A stretch of DNA of 64,000 bases, taken from positions 62,001 to 126,000 of the forward strand of contig NZ_FRFD01000015.1 in assembly GCF_900143645.1 (NCBI RefSeq), read 5' to 3'. The stretch is from Anaerocolumna xylanovorans DSM 12503 (GTDB lineage Bacteria; Bacillota; Clostridia; Lachnospirales; Lachnospiraceae). Position 1 is the first letter of the stretch. Each line of letters opens with the position of its first letter. A program made the translations under genes and the position numbers. Below, one piece after another: positions 52,049-60,467 of this stretch. Under the pieces are notes generated by a model, which was given only the letters and a program-made list of their open reading frames with translations, ran no database searches and was not told the origin of the DNA.

Positions 52049-52105
52049 AAGAAAGACTGCTGCAAATATCGCCAAAGCAACTATTTGCAGCAGTCTTTCT
52101 TACAT
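52049..52105. terminator. Bidirectional 20-bp-stem terminator
   Basis: Perfect 20-bp stem (52049-52068 with 52082-52101), rich in the GACTGCTGC/GCAGCAGTC core, between the S1 gene and the convergent alarmone synthetase gene. The minus-strand arm overlaps the synthetase stop codon. Confidence 0.88.
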
Positions 52106-53020
52106 CTTATCCATTTCTTCATTCATAACATTGTGTTTAAAGAACCGGAAGAATTTGTTCTTTTCTTTTGCTTCTTCCACTCTTTCCAGTACATCCTCTA
52201 ACGAATCCGGCTGCTCAGCTTTTGTATTCTCAAAAAGGTCCTCATACATTTCCTGCCTTGCTTCCTGACTGCTCTTTTCTTCATCCTCTTCCTGGTTAAT
52301 ATCCTCCTCATCAATTACCGTTCCATAAGATTCCCTGATCATGCTTTGGAAGGACTCTGACACCACTTCCCGGTAATGTTCTATCTCACTTTCAGGATTG
52401 TACAGCCTGATTTCCTCATTCAGCGAAAGCATCTTATGATCCAGAAAGGATACGATTTCCGCACATTCTTTTAATTCCTTCCTGATGCTCTCCGGTGCAT
52501 TTCCTTCAAACTTATAATATATTTTATGCTCTAAACTGGCCCAAAAATCCATGGCAATAGTTCTTATCTGTATCTCGACCTTTACATTGACCATCATTTC
52601 TGAAAGATATATAGGTACAGAAATAATCATATGGTAACTGGTATATCCATTTGGCTTAGGGCAAGTAATATAATCCTTTACTTTCAGGACATTTACGTCG
52701 CTTTGTGCCGCAATTAAGTCTGCAATACGGTATATATCTGAGGTAAATGAACAGATAATACGCATGCCTGCGACGTCATTTATATATTTTACGATATTCT
52801 CCACTGTCAGTTCTTTGTTATTGTGCCGTAATTTCTTTGCAATACTTTGGGGAGTTTTAATCCGGGAAGTAATGTGCTCTATGGGATTATATTGATGGTT
52901 GAGTTTGAATTCGTTATTTAATATCTCCAGCTTTGTATTAACCTCTTTTAAGGCAGAGTCATACATCAGCATAACTTTTTTCCATTCATCTTCTTCACTA
53001 TAAAAAATAGGTAAATCCAT
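52100..53020 (-). CDS. Small alarmone synthetase (RelQ/YjbM type) with acidic tail
   Basis: 306-residue GTP pyrophosphokinase that makes (p)ppGpp from ATP and GTP/GDP. The RelA/SpoT synthetase domain (about 45-172) shows RIKTPQSIAKKL, DVAGMRIIC, PKPNGYTSYH and VEIQIRT. There is no HD hydrolase, TGS or ACT domain. The C-terminal ~100 residues form a longer than usual tail with a very acidic stretch (EEDEEKSSQE). It may affect oligomerisation; this is inferred. It stands as a single gene. Confidence 0.9.
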   Translation of the reverse strand: MDLPIFYSEEDEWKKVMLMYDSALKEVNTKLEILNNEFKLNHQYNPIEHITSRIKTPQSIAKKLRHNNKELTVENIVKYINDVAGMRIICSFTSDIYRIADLIAAQSDVNVLKVKDYITCPKPNGYTSYHMIISVPIYLSEMMVNVKVEIQIRTIAMDFWASLEHKIYYKFEGNAPESIRKELKECAEIVSFLDHKMLSLNEEIRLYNPESEIEHYREVVSESFQSMIRESYGTVIDEEDINQEEDEEKSSQEARQEMYEDLFENTKAEQPDSLEDVLERVEEAKEKNKFFRFFKHNVMNEEMDKM

Positions 53021-53198
53021 TTTCGTCCTCCTTAAACAAGGAAAAAACCATGTTTAAATTCTTATTGGAAAACTGTTATTCTTTGTTTCACCAACTATAA
53101 TTAATTATAACACAGAATTATGAACAAATTTTGAAAATAGTAAAAATTAATAAAAACTTTATCTTTTTTATATGTTTTTTTAACGAACTTAACTATAA

Positions 53199-53245
53199 AA
53201 ACAACCGGCAGGCAGGATATGCTACACTGCTTACCGGTTGTTTGA
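53199..53245. terminator. Terminator after the YhgE/Pip gene
   Basis: Stem AAACAACCGG/CCGGTTGTTT (53199-53208, 53234-53243) with an inner GCAG/CTGC pair. It lies ~40 nt past the YhgE stop on the minus strand, followed there by a T-rich run. The rest of 53021-53281 holds no gene. Confidence 0.75.
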
Positions 53246-53281
53246 TATCTGTTAGATTATGGTTTTTCTCTTCCTGTTATT

Positions 53282-55654
53282 TTATAAAGAAGAGTTTGCA
53301 TAGGAATAATCTGTGTCCATTAATTTCTGGTTATCATCTAACTGTGATACTCCATCCTTACTTATCTTCTTTAATACTGTCATAGAAACGAGTAAAAGAA
53401 GAGCGGATACTAAAGCTACCATTGCCAATACAAGCAGGCTGGAAGCAAGAACATGATTTCCTAATCCACCGCTGATTGCCTGACGGAAACCGTAAATGGA
53501 ATACGTCATAGGAAGGAACGGATGGATAACCTGGTAGAATTTATAGGTCAACTGCATCGGGAAAGTACCGCCGGCTCCTGCAAGCTGGAGTACTAAGAGT
53601 ACCATGGCAACGAAACGTCCGGGATTATCAAAAGCAACTGATAATACCATGATCAAAAGCATATATGCATAAGCGGAAAAGAGAGCTGTCACAAAATAGC
53701 TTCCGGCGGATACCGTATCCACACCGATTAAATGCATAACGCCAGCTTCTACTACTGCCATTATTGTTGCGGCTGCAATTCCAACAGACAGCTTTGCAAA
53801 CCACCATTGAATGACAGGTTTACCTTTTACTGCAACCTTTCTGATAGGATAGATGAAGTTAAATAACATACATCCTACATACAGAGAAAGTGACAATACA
53901 TAAGGTGCAAGTGCATGACCGTAATCCGGTACCTCTGAATATTTTGTTTCACTTAAAGTACTGGGTTCTGCAATCATATCAACCGTGGCATCGGATGCAT
54001 CAAAGGATTCAATGGTATCTGCACCTTCCTGCAGGCCATCATTTAACTTGCCTGCTCCATCTGATAAATCTGTGAGGCCGTCTCCTAACTTCTTGGAGCC
54101 ATCTGCCAGCTTAGCCGCACCGTCATGAATATCTTCTGCTCCTTTTTTAATCTGATCCATACCAGAGGAGAGTTTACCGTTATTCTGTGTCAGCTTATTA
54201 AGTCCTGCTGCCAAATCCGTAGAGCCTCCGGCTATCTGACTGATACCGCTGTTTAAATCACCGGCTTTTGTATTTAACTGGTCTAAGCCCTTTGATAGCT
54301 GTAACACGCCGGTTGTATAAGCACCAACACCTGTATTAAGGCTCTTTGCACCGGTATCCAGCTTACTAAGGCCTTCTGTTAACGCAGGTGCCTGTTTTGC
54401 AACTGCACTGATTGTATTATAAACCTGATTTGTTCCTGCTGCTAATGCAGGGGTTTTCTGTGAAAGTGTATCTAATCCCCCTGAAATCTGTCCTACTGCC
54501 GTCCCTATGGTATCATAGCCGGCTAAGAGCTTTGCCGCACTCTGTAAAACAACCGCCTGCTGTTCCTTGGGCAACTGGCTGAAGGCACTGGTATTCAAAT
54601 ATTTTGAAACACTGTTTACCTGATCTTTCGTAGGAACACCGGCAGCCAATGTCTTCGCTCCTGTATTCAAAGTAGAAATAGCACTGTCAACAGCTGTCAT
54701 ACCGTCTGCTAACTGCTTGATGCCCTCTGCATTGCTTCCTAAAGATCCGATTGTCGTTCCAAGTTCAGTGTTAAGCTGTGATACACCCTCTGAAACCAGT
54801 TTTGCTCCATTTTTTAAGTCCTGTGAATTTTTGTTAAGTGTATTTGCTCCTTTAGCCGCCTGCTTTACGCCGTCAGTATAGGTTTTAACACCTGCCTGAT
54901 AGGTTGCCAGGCCGTCCTTTAACTTCTTGGCACCATTATTTGCTGAAAGAACTCCATTAAGGTAAGTACTTAATCCAAGGCTTAAGGAATCTGTTCCGTC
55001 ACTGAAAGTAAGGCTTGCCTTGGATAATTTGTCAAGATTACTGTAAAGCTCGTCATTGCCATCCTTAACCTTATCCACACCATCCTTAATCTGTGCAGAA
55101 GCATCGGCGGCTTCTGTAATACTTCCACCCATATCCTCTACCTTATCAAATATGGCACTTACATAAGCCTTGGTAACCTTTTCAGAAATCTTGTTCTGCA
55201 ATTCCTTAATTGCCTGTTCGCTGAATACTTCACCCAAATAGTTAAGTCCGCCGTTTGTTTCATATTTAATAACCATCTGGGTCGGATTATCGGAAAGTAC
55301 CGTAGATGCATTCTCTGAAAAATTCTCCGGGAAGGTCACTATCATATAATACTTTCTATCCTTTAATCCCTGTTCTGCTTTTTTACTGGTTACGAAATTC
55401 CAGTCCAGGCTGTTGTCACCTTTAAGTTCGTCAATAATATCATTACCTACGGATAAGGTCTCCCCTTCAAATTCTACAGCTTTATCTTCATTTACAACTG
55501 CAATCGGAAGATTCTCTGTCTTGCCGTAGGGATCCCACATTGATTTTAAGAAAAAAGAAGCGTAAAGCAAAGGGATACAGCATATTACAATAAAGGACAC
55601 CAGCAATAATTTGTTTTCCCTAATCTTTTTCCATTCTGTTTTAATCATTTCCAT
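53282..55654 (-). CDS. YhgE/Pip-family membrane protein
   Basis: 790 residues. One N-terminal helix (about 17-36) and a cluster of five to six helices in the last ~200 residues (ABC-2 permease-like) enclose a large extracellular region. That region is built of repeated L-x-x-G-x-x-x-L/D-G type heptad-like units (TLNTGAKTLAAG, ALTEGLSKLDTGAKSLNTG), typical of YhgE/Pip proteins. Members include the Lactococcus phage infection protein and type VII secretion-associated factors. No ATPase partner is adjacent. The first 14 nt overlap the end of the Rrf2 gene, so the two form an operon. Confidence 0.9.
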   Translation of the reverse strand: MEMIKTEWKKIRENKLLLVSFIVICCIPLLYASFFLKSMWDPYGKTENLPIAVVNEDKAVEFEGETLSVGNDIIDELKGDNSLDWNFVTSKKAEQGLKDRKYYMIVTFPENFSENASTVLSDNPTQMVIKYETNGGLNYLGEVFSEQAIKELQNKISEKVTKAYVSAIFDKVEDMGGSITEAADASAQIKDGVDKVKDGNDELYSNLDKLSKASLTFSDGTDSLSLGLSTYLNGVLSANNGAKKLKDGLATYQAGVKTYTDGVKQAAKGANTLNKNSQDLKNGAKLVSEGVSQLNTELGTTIGSLGSNAEGIKQLADGMTAVDSAISTLNTGAKTLAAGVPTKDQVNSVSKYLNTSAFSQLPKEQQAVVLQSAAKLLAGYDTIGTAVGQISGGLDTLSQKTPALAAGTNQVYNTISAVAKQAPALTEGLSKLDTGAKSLNTGVGAYTTGVLQLSKGLDQLNTKAGDLNSGISQIAGGSTDLAAGLNKLTQNNGKLSSGMDQIKKGAEDIHDGAAKLADGSKKLGDGLTDLSDGAGKLNDGLQEGADTIESFDASDATVDMIAEPSTLSETKYSEVPDYGHALAPYVLSLSLYVGCMLFNFIYPIRKVAVKGKPVIQWWFAKLSVGIAAATIMAVVEAGVMHLIGVDTVSAGSYFVTALFSAYAYMLLIMVLSVAFDNPGRFVAMVLLVLQLAGAGGTFPMQLTYKFYQVIHPFLPMTYSIYGFRQAISGGLGNHVLASSLLVLAMVALVSALLLLVSMTVLKKISKDGVSQLDDNQKLMDTDYSYANSSL

Positions 55655-56165
55655 GAATATTCTTCATCACCTTTCTTATCAATAAATCGCGCCTTTCATC
55701 AGCCTGATTCCAGTTGATTGGCCCGATAGGCCTGCTGCCTAACGTCTCCTCTAATAACTGGCTGACGGTTTTTGCCCTCAAAGCTTCCCTATACAGCATA
55801 TCTGCTTTGGCAAAGGCATTTCTCATTACAATCGTTCCCTGGTTAGCCAGAACCTGTTTATCTTCAAATACCTTATCAATAAGTCCTGAATCAGGATAGG
55901 TTCTGATAGTTCCCTCTAAGGCTTCCACTATATCCAGAAGATTTATTTCATCGGTTTTTTTTGCCAGTGTAAATCCCCCATTGTTTCCAGATACCGAATT
56001 GACCATTTTTCCTACTACCAATTTTCGTATAATTTTTTTCGTATAAGTCAGGGAACCTTTCAGACGTTTATGAATTTCCTCCGATGCTACCGGTATGGAA
56101 TAATCCTGGGTTGACAATAGAGCGATAATGCAAACTGCCTGCTCGATTCCTCTGGTTAATTTCAT
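55641..56165 (-). CDS. Rrf2-family transcriptional regulator
   Basis: 174-residue winged-helix regulator starting MKLTRGIEQAVCI, with the Rrf2 recognition region (LKGSLTYTKKIIRKLVVGKMV, GGFTLAKKTDEINLLDIVEALEG). The three-cysteine Fe-S cluster of IscR/NsrR types is absent (only one Cys seen), so it is probably not redox-sensing through a cluster. The ATG at 56165 has AAAGGAGG upstream; the longer frame from 56192 would place that site inside the gene. It is co-transcribed with the YhgE gene and probably autoregulated through the palindrome in its leader. Confidence 0.88.
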   Translation of the reverse strand: MKLTRGIEQAVCIIALLSTQDYSIPVASEEIHKRLKGSLTYTKKIIRKLVVGKMVNSVSGNNGGFTLAKKTDEINLLDIVEALEGTIRTYPDSGLIDKVFEDKQVLANQGTIVMRNAFAKADMLYREALRAKTVSQLLEETLGSRPIGPINWNQADERRDLLIRKVMKNIHGND

Positions 56166-56194
56166 TTTCCCACCTCCTTTGTTGATATCCATTA

Positions 56195-56254
56195 TCCATT
56201 ATGGACATTTGAAATCTACAATGAGATGATACTCTCTCTGACATTAAACGTCAA
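56195..56254 (-). promoter_or_regulatory. Rrf2 operon promoter and candidate operator
   Basis: Minus-strand -35 TTGACG (56249-56254), 17-nt spacer, -10 TATCAT (56226-56231). The palindrome TCCATTATGGA (56195-56205) lies about 20 nt past the -10, and a further ATCCAT unit is adjacent. It is a plausible autoregulatory site. Confidence 0.55.
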
Positions 56255-56412
56255 CAACATTTATGCCAAAAATTATGATAGAAACGAAAGTTTTTTTATA
56301 TACTATTTTAAAGCTTTTTACACAGGCAGATGCAGGGAACCTTTCTTTTCCAGCTTGTTCTTTTTAAATTTAAAACTTTTTAAAGAATATATGAATTTCG
56401 TATAATTTTAGG

Positions 56413-56440
56413 TTGACAAAAATTACTAATGTGTTATAAT
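56413..56440 (+). promoter_or_regulatory. Consensus promoter of the ABC exporter leader
   Basis: -35 TTGACA (56413-56418), 16-nt spacer, -10 TATAAT (56435-56440): both hexamers are perfect consensus. Such a strong promoter suggests control is exerted after initiation. Confidence 0.88.
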
Positions 56441-56444
56441 GTCT

Positions 56445-56555
56445 AAAGAATATAAAAGAAAGTGAGGTAAACGAATATGACTAACAATTTTATCGCTGCA
56501 GCCAATAATGAATATAAGTTATCTTTAATTACCTCAGTAGTATATTCTTTTATAT
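56445..56555 (+). promoter_or_regulatory. Leader stem burying the leader-peptide ribosome binding site
   Basis: TGAGGTAA (56463-56470, containing the ribosome binding site) pairs with TTACCTCA (56529-56536). ATATAAAAGAA (56450-56460) pairs with TTCTTTTATAT (56545-56555), with AAAGAATATA/TATATTCTTT as an alternative register. The stem encloses most of the leader ORF. ATTACC (56528-56533) could instead pair with GGTAAT (56612-56617) in the terminator, giving a possible antiterminator. Confidence 0.7.
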
Positions 56556-56557
56556 AG
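56477..56557 (+). CDS. 26-residue leader peptide of the ABC exporter
   Basis: Short ORF starting ATG 56477, seven nt after the GTGAGGTAA ribosome binding site. The peptide begins MTNNFIAAANNEYK and ends SFI, then TAG. It has no membrane or export signal and no runs of one amino acid, so it looks like a cis-acting leader rather than a functional protein. Its 3' half forms the arm that buries its own ribosome binding site. It lies between a consensus promoter and an intrinsic terminator that precedes the ABC genes, the same order as the BmrB leader of the Bacillus bmrCD exporter. Regulation by ribosome stalling is inferred. Confidence 0.72.
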   Translation: MTNNFIAAANNEYKLSLITSVVYSFI

Positions 56558-56606
56558 TGTAGTTGTCCTACGCCGACTTACACCTACATATAAATGGATT
56601 TTTATT

Positions 56607-56636
56607 GCCGTGGTAATGTACCATGGCTATTTTTTT
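56607..56636 (+). terminator. Attenuator terminator before the ABC exporter genes
   Basis: 9-bp stem GCCGTGGTA/TACCATGGC (one G-U pair) with an ATG triloop, followed by TATTTTTTT. It ends 24 nt before the true ABC start at 56661 and would stop transcription before the exporter genes unless prevented. Confidence 0.88.
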
Positions 56637-56660
56637 GCCCCAAATCAGGGAGGAGGATTT

Positions 56661-58394
56661 ATGAAAATATCAAGTTACATTAAAAAATATTGGTATATAT
56701 ATACTGTTGCCATAGTTTGTATGATTATAAGCGTTGGGCTGGATATGCTGTCCCCGCGTATTTTAAAGCACATTATCGACGATGTTATCGTTGATGGAAA
56801 GGTTAAGCTGCTTACAAAATTTCTGTTTATTATTCTGATAATCGGAGTAGGCAGAGCGATATTTAACTATTTTAAAGAACTGCTCTTTGACTCCGTCAGC
56901 TCGAAGATAGGAGCAGATATCCGAAGAAAGCTATTTAACCACGTTCAGAGCCTTTCTTTAGATTACTTCGATAAGAACAACACCGGAGAATTAATGTCCC
57001 GTTTAAAAGATGATGTAGATAAAGTATGGGGTGGTGTCGGCTTTATCGGCATGCTGGTCGTAGAGGTCGTACTGCAAGTCGTACTGGTACTCTACAGCAT
57101 GTTTTCTCTAAGCCCCAAGCTTACCCTGATTCCTCTGGTTGTAATGCCGGTAGTTGCCTTTATCGCTATAAGAATGGAAAAGCGGCTGGATAACGTTTAT
57201 GAAGAAATTAGTGAAGAGAATGCAAAATTAAACCTGGTAGCTCAGGAAAATCTGGCAGGCGTAAGAACTGTGAAAGCTTTTGCCAGAGAGAAATTTGAAA
57301 TCACAAAGTTTTTGTCCCATAATAAACGCTATTACGACCTTAATATGAGACAGTCAAAAGTTCTGATTAAATATAACCCTTATTTTCAGTTTATCACAAG
57401 ACTTTTGCCTGTGACTATTATTGTAGCCGGCGGCTTTCTGGTAATAAAGGATGATATCTCCCTTGGTACTCTGGGTGCTTTTGCAGAATATGCCAACAAT
57501 ATTGTATGGCCTATGGAGATGATTGGCTGGCTTTTTAATGACCTGGCCGCTGCCGCTGCCTCTACCAAAAGGATTAATAAAATCATGAAAGAACAGCCTA
57601 CTGTGGTATCCAAGGAAAATCCGGTGCCTCTTGATAAAGCTTTGGGTGAAGTTTCATTTGAAAATGTATCCTTTGCTATAAACGATACACCTATACTAAA
57701 AAATATAAGCTTTGACATAAAGCCTGGCAAGACCCTTGGCATTATGGGTGCTACCGGTTCCGGCAAGACCTCCGTTATCAACCTGCTGCAGCGTTTCTAC
57801 GAAACAACGGAAGGTAATATCAAGCTGGACGGTATCAATGTGAAGGATTTATCCTTAAAGGATCTTAGAAAGAACATGGCACTTGTTATGCAGGATGTAT
57901 TCCTGTTTTCTGATACTGTCACTGAAAATGTCAAGATGGGTAAGCGTTCCCTTTTGACCGACCAGGAGGTTATGAATGCTGTGGAAAAAGCACAGGCCTC
58001 AGACTTTATTGAAAAGATGGATGACCGGTACGAAACCGTAATTGGAGAAAGAGGTGTAGGACTTTCCGGCGGGCAGAAACAGCGTATCAGTATCGCAAGG
58101 GCTTTATCAAAGGATGCTCCTGTTCTCATACTGGATGACTCCACGTCAGCCCTTGATATGGAAACCGAACATCTAATTCAGAAGAGTCTGAATGAACTTG
58201 CAGATACTACTAAGGTTGTAATAGCCCACCGTATATCTGCAGTAAGAAATGCAGACGAAATCATCTTTCTGGAAGACGGTGCCATCGCGGAAAGAGGTAC
58301 TCATGAGTCCCTGCTTGAAAAGAAAGGGCTCTACTATAAAACCTATATGGCACAGTACGGAGAATATCTGGAGGATACCTCTCTTGCCGTATAA
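56661..58394 (+). CDS. Heterodimeric ABC exporter subunit 1 (BmrC-like, degenerate ATPase site)
   Basis: 577-residue half-transporter: six-helix membrane domain (about 10-300) and a nucleotide-binding domain with Walker A GATGSGKT (363-370), signature LSGGQ (468-472) and Walker B LILDD. The catalytic glutamate after Walker B is Asp493 (DDSTSALD), as in the degenerate-site subunits of heterodimeric multidrug exporters such as BmrC/BmrD or TM287/288. The start at 56661 has GGGAGGAGG; the in-frame GTG at 56610 lies inside the attenuator. It works with the next gene product. The drug or peptide substrate is unknown. Confidence 0.92.
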   Translation: MKISSYIKKYWYIYTVAIVCMIISVGLDMLSPRILKHIIDDVIVDGKVKLLTKFLFIILIIGVGRAIFNYFKELLFDSVSSKIGADIRRKLFNHVQSLSLDYFDKNNTGELMSRLKDDVDKVWGGVGFIGMLVVEVVLQVVLVLYSMFSLSPKLTLIPLVVMPVVAFIAIRMEKRLDNVYEEISEENAKLNLVAQENLAGVRTVKAFAREKFEITKFLSHNKRYYDLNMRQSKVLIKYNPYFQFITRLLPVTIIVAGGFLVIKDDISLGTLGAFAEYANNIVWPMEMIGWLFNDLAAAAASTKRINKIMKEQPTVVSKENPVPLDKALGEVSFENVSFAINDTPILKNISFDIKPGKTLGIMGATGSGKTSVINLLQRFYETTEGNIKLDGINVKDLSLKDLRKNMALVMQDVFLFSDTVTENVKMGKRSLLTDQEVMNAVEKAQASDFIEKMDDRYETVIGERGVGLSGGQKQRISIARALSKDAPVLILDDSTSALDMETEHLIQKSLNELADTTKVVIAHRISAVRNADEIIFLEDGAIAERGTHESLLEKKGLYYKTYMAQYGEYLEDTSLAV

Positions 58395-58518
58395 TAACGC
58401 ACAACGAAACAAATACCACGCCAACAACGCGCCGCAAATTTGGTGTCAGCACAAATTTGTGTATTAAAAATGCAATGTATTTTTAATACAATACTCTGCC
58501 TCAGAAGGAGGAACTTAA
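58395..58518 (+). other. Intercistronic hairpins between ABC subunits
   Basis: 124-nt gap with two CAAATTTG palindromes (58435-58442, 58452-58459) that can pair with each other, and an 11-bp perfect stem GTATTAAAAAT/ATTTTTAATAC (58461-58489). An AGAAGGAGG site for the second subunit follows. No promoter is evident. These could balance the expression of the two subunits. Confidence 0.6.
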
Positions 58519-60291
58519 ATGTCAGTAAATGCAGTAAGAGCCGACGAAAATCTGGCCGGCTCCAGTAAAATAAATACCCTTTTAAGGCTTTTTCGTTATC
58601 TTCTGGCCTATAAGAAGGAAATCATTGCCGTATTATTTATAATGGGAGGGACTGTGGCAATCAGTCTTATCAATCCTCTCATCATAGAACACGCCATTAA
58701 TGTAAACATAGCTGGTAAGGATGTGAACGGGCTTTTAGAACTTGGTCTCTTTGCTGCTGTCTTAAATATAATCTACATCCTGTTAGTAAAGCTCCGTATG
58801 TTTATTATGGCAAAAGTAAGCAATACCGTACTCTTAAGCATAAGGCAGGAGCTGTATACCCATATTCAGAAGCTAAGCTTTAGCTTTTTTGACAGCAGAC
58901 CCACCGGAAAGATACTAGCTCGTGTTATCGGTGATGTGAACTCCTTAAAGGATGTTCTTTCTAACAGTGTCACCACACTGATACCGGACTTTATCACTAT
59001 TGTGGCAGTAGTAGCCATCATGATGGTAAAAGATTATAAACTGGCCTTGGCCGCTCTTATCAGCCTTCCCCTGCTTATTATCGGAATGTGGATTATTCAG
59101 GTATATTCCCACGTAAGATGGCAGACATACCGTAAGAAGAATTCTAATCTGAATGCCTTTATCCACGAAGATTTATCCGGTATGCGTATTATCCACAGCT
59201 TTACCGCAGAGGAAGAAACTTCCCGTTCCTTTGATACCATGCTGGCAGAACACAGAGGATCCTTTATGAAGGCTGTAACTTTAAATGACGGCTTTGGTTC
59301 CATCATTGACTTTTGCTGGGGAATCGGTACAATATCTCTTTTCTTCTTCGGTATTAAGATGACAGGCGATAATACACCTGTAGGAACCCTGATAGCCTTT
59401 TCCTCCTACATTTCTATGTTCTGGAGACCTATCATGAACCTTAGTAATTTTTATAACCAGCTGGTAACCAATATCTCCGGAGCAGAAAGAATCTTTGAAA
59501 TCATGGATACCAAGCCGGATATCACTGATGAGCAGGAGACAAAAGAGCTTCCGGTAATCAAAGGAGATGTACGTTTTGAAAACGTAACTTTTGCTTATGA
59601 TATGGACACCCAGGTACTAAACAATGTAAGCTTTCATATTAAGCCGGGTGAAGCCATTGCTCTGGTAGGTCCCACCGGCGCCGGTAAAACAACCGTAGTA
59701 AATCTTATCAGCCGCTTTTATGACATACAGGAAGGAAATATCTATGTGGACGGCCATAATATCCGGGATGTGTCCATTGAAAGCCTGCGTATGCAGATGG
59801 GTATCATGACACAGGACAATTTCCTTTTCTCCGGTACCGTTAAGGATAATTTAAAATACGGTAAGCTGGATGCTTCCGATGAAGAGATTATCGCTGCTGC
59901 CAAGGCAGTGAATGCCCATGACTTCATTATGAAGATGGAAAAGGGTTATGATACGGAATTAAAGGAAAGAGGAGCCGGTCTTTCTGCCGGACAAAAACAG
60001 CTGTTAGCATTCGCCCGTACTATGGTGTCTATGCCTAAGATCCTGATTCTTGACGAGGCCACCTCAAGTATCGACACCCATACCGAAATCCTTGTACAAA
60101 AAGGAATCGAAGCCTTGTTAAAGGGACGTACCTCCTTTGTTATCGCCCACCGCCTCTCTACTATTCAAAAGGCTGACCGTATCTTTTACATTGATAACGG
60201 CGGTATTGTAGAAGAGGGAAGCCCCAAAGAGCTTCTTGAAAAGAAAGGCGCCTACTACGATTTATATATGGCACAATTCAAAAATATCTAA
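58519..60291 (+). CDS. Heterodimeric ABC exporter subunit 2 (BmrD-like, catalytic site)
   Basis: 590-residue half-transporter, six helices then a nucleotide-binding domain with Walker A GPTGAGKT (384-391), a degenerate signature LSAGQ (488-492) and canonical Walker B with catalytic Glu513 (LILDEATSSID). The pattern is the mirror image of subunit 1, which has good signature and poor Walker B. Together they would form one active and one degenerate ATP site, the hallmark of heterodimeric exporters. The ATG has AAGGAGG upstream. A terminator follows at 60319-60358. Confidence 0.93.
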   Translation: MSVNAVRADENLAGSSKINTLLRLFRYLLAYKKEIIAVLFIMGGTVAISLINPLIIEHAINVNIAGKDVNGLLELGLFAAVLNIIYILLVKLRMFIMAKVSNTVLLSIRQELYTHIQKLSFSFFDSRPTGKILARVIGDVNSLKDVLSNSVTTLIPDFITIVAVVAIMMVKDYKLALAALISLPLLIIGMWIIQVYSHVRWQTYRKKNSNLNAFIHEDLSGMRIIHSFTAEEETSRSFDTMLAEHRGSFMKAVTLNDGFGSIIDFCWGIGTISLFFFGIKMTGDNTPVGTLIAFSSYISMFWRPIMNLSNFYNQLVTNISGAERIFEIMDTKPDITDEQETKELPVIKGDVRFENVTFAYDMDTQVLNNVSFHIKPGEAIALVGPTGAGKTTVVNLISRFYDIQEGNIYVDGHNIRDVSIESLRMQMGIMTQDNFLFSGTVKDNLKYGKLDASDEEIIAAAKAVNAHDFIMKMEKGYDTELKERGAGLSAGQKQLLAFARTMVSMPKILILDEATSSIDTHTEILVQKGIEALLKGRTSFVIAHRLSTIQKADRIFYIDNGGIVEEGSPKELLEKKGAYYDLYMAQFKNI

Positions 60292-60318
60292 TTTTATTTA
60301 TTCAAACAAAAACATACA

Positions 60319-60358
60319 AAATAGGGAGTACCGGTACAAAGGGGCTCCCTATTTTTTT
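60319..60358 (+). terminator. Terminator after the ABC exporter
   Basis: Stem AAATAGGGAG/CTCCCTATTT (60319-60328, 60345-60354) followed by a T run to 60358. Confidence 0.88.
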
Positions 60359-60363
60359 ATTCC

Positions 60364-60393
60364 TTGTGCCTTTGTCTTTCTATCTGCTATAAT
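60364..60393 (+). promoter_or_regulatory. Promoter of the two-component operon
   Basis: -35 TTGTGC (60364-60369), 18-nt spacer, -10 TATAAT (60388-60393). Confidence 0.55.
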
Positions 60394-60467
60394 TACCCAT
60401 GAAAGCAGCCGGAAATAGGAGAAGTTGTTAATACTATATATTTTTTAGGGGATAGGAGAAGCATTTT

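Noticed and set aside
56610..56660. 17-residue N-terminal extension of ABC subunit 1 from a GTG
   Set aside because: It is encoded by the attenuator hairpin and T run. The ATG at 56661 has an ideal GGAGG site and a normal family start.
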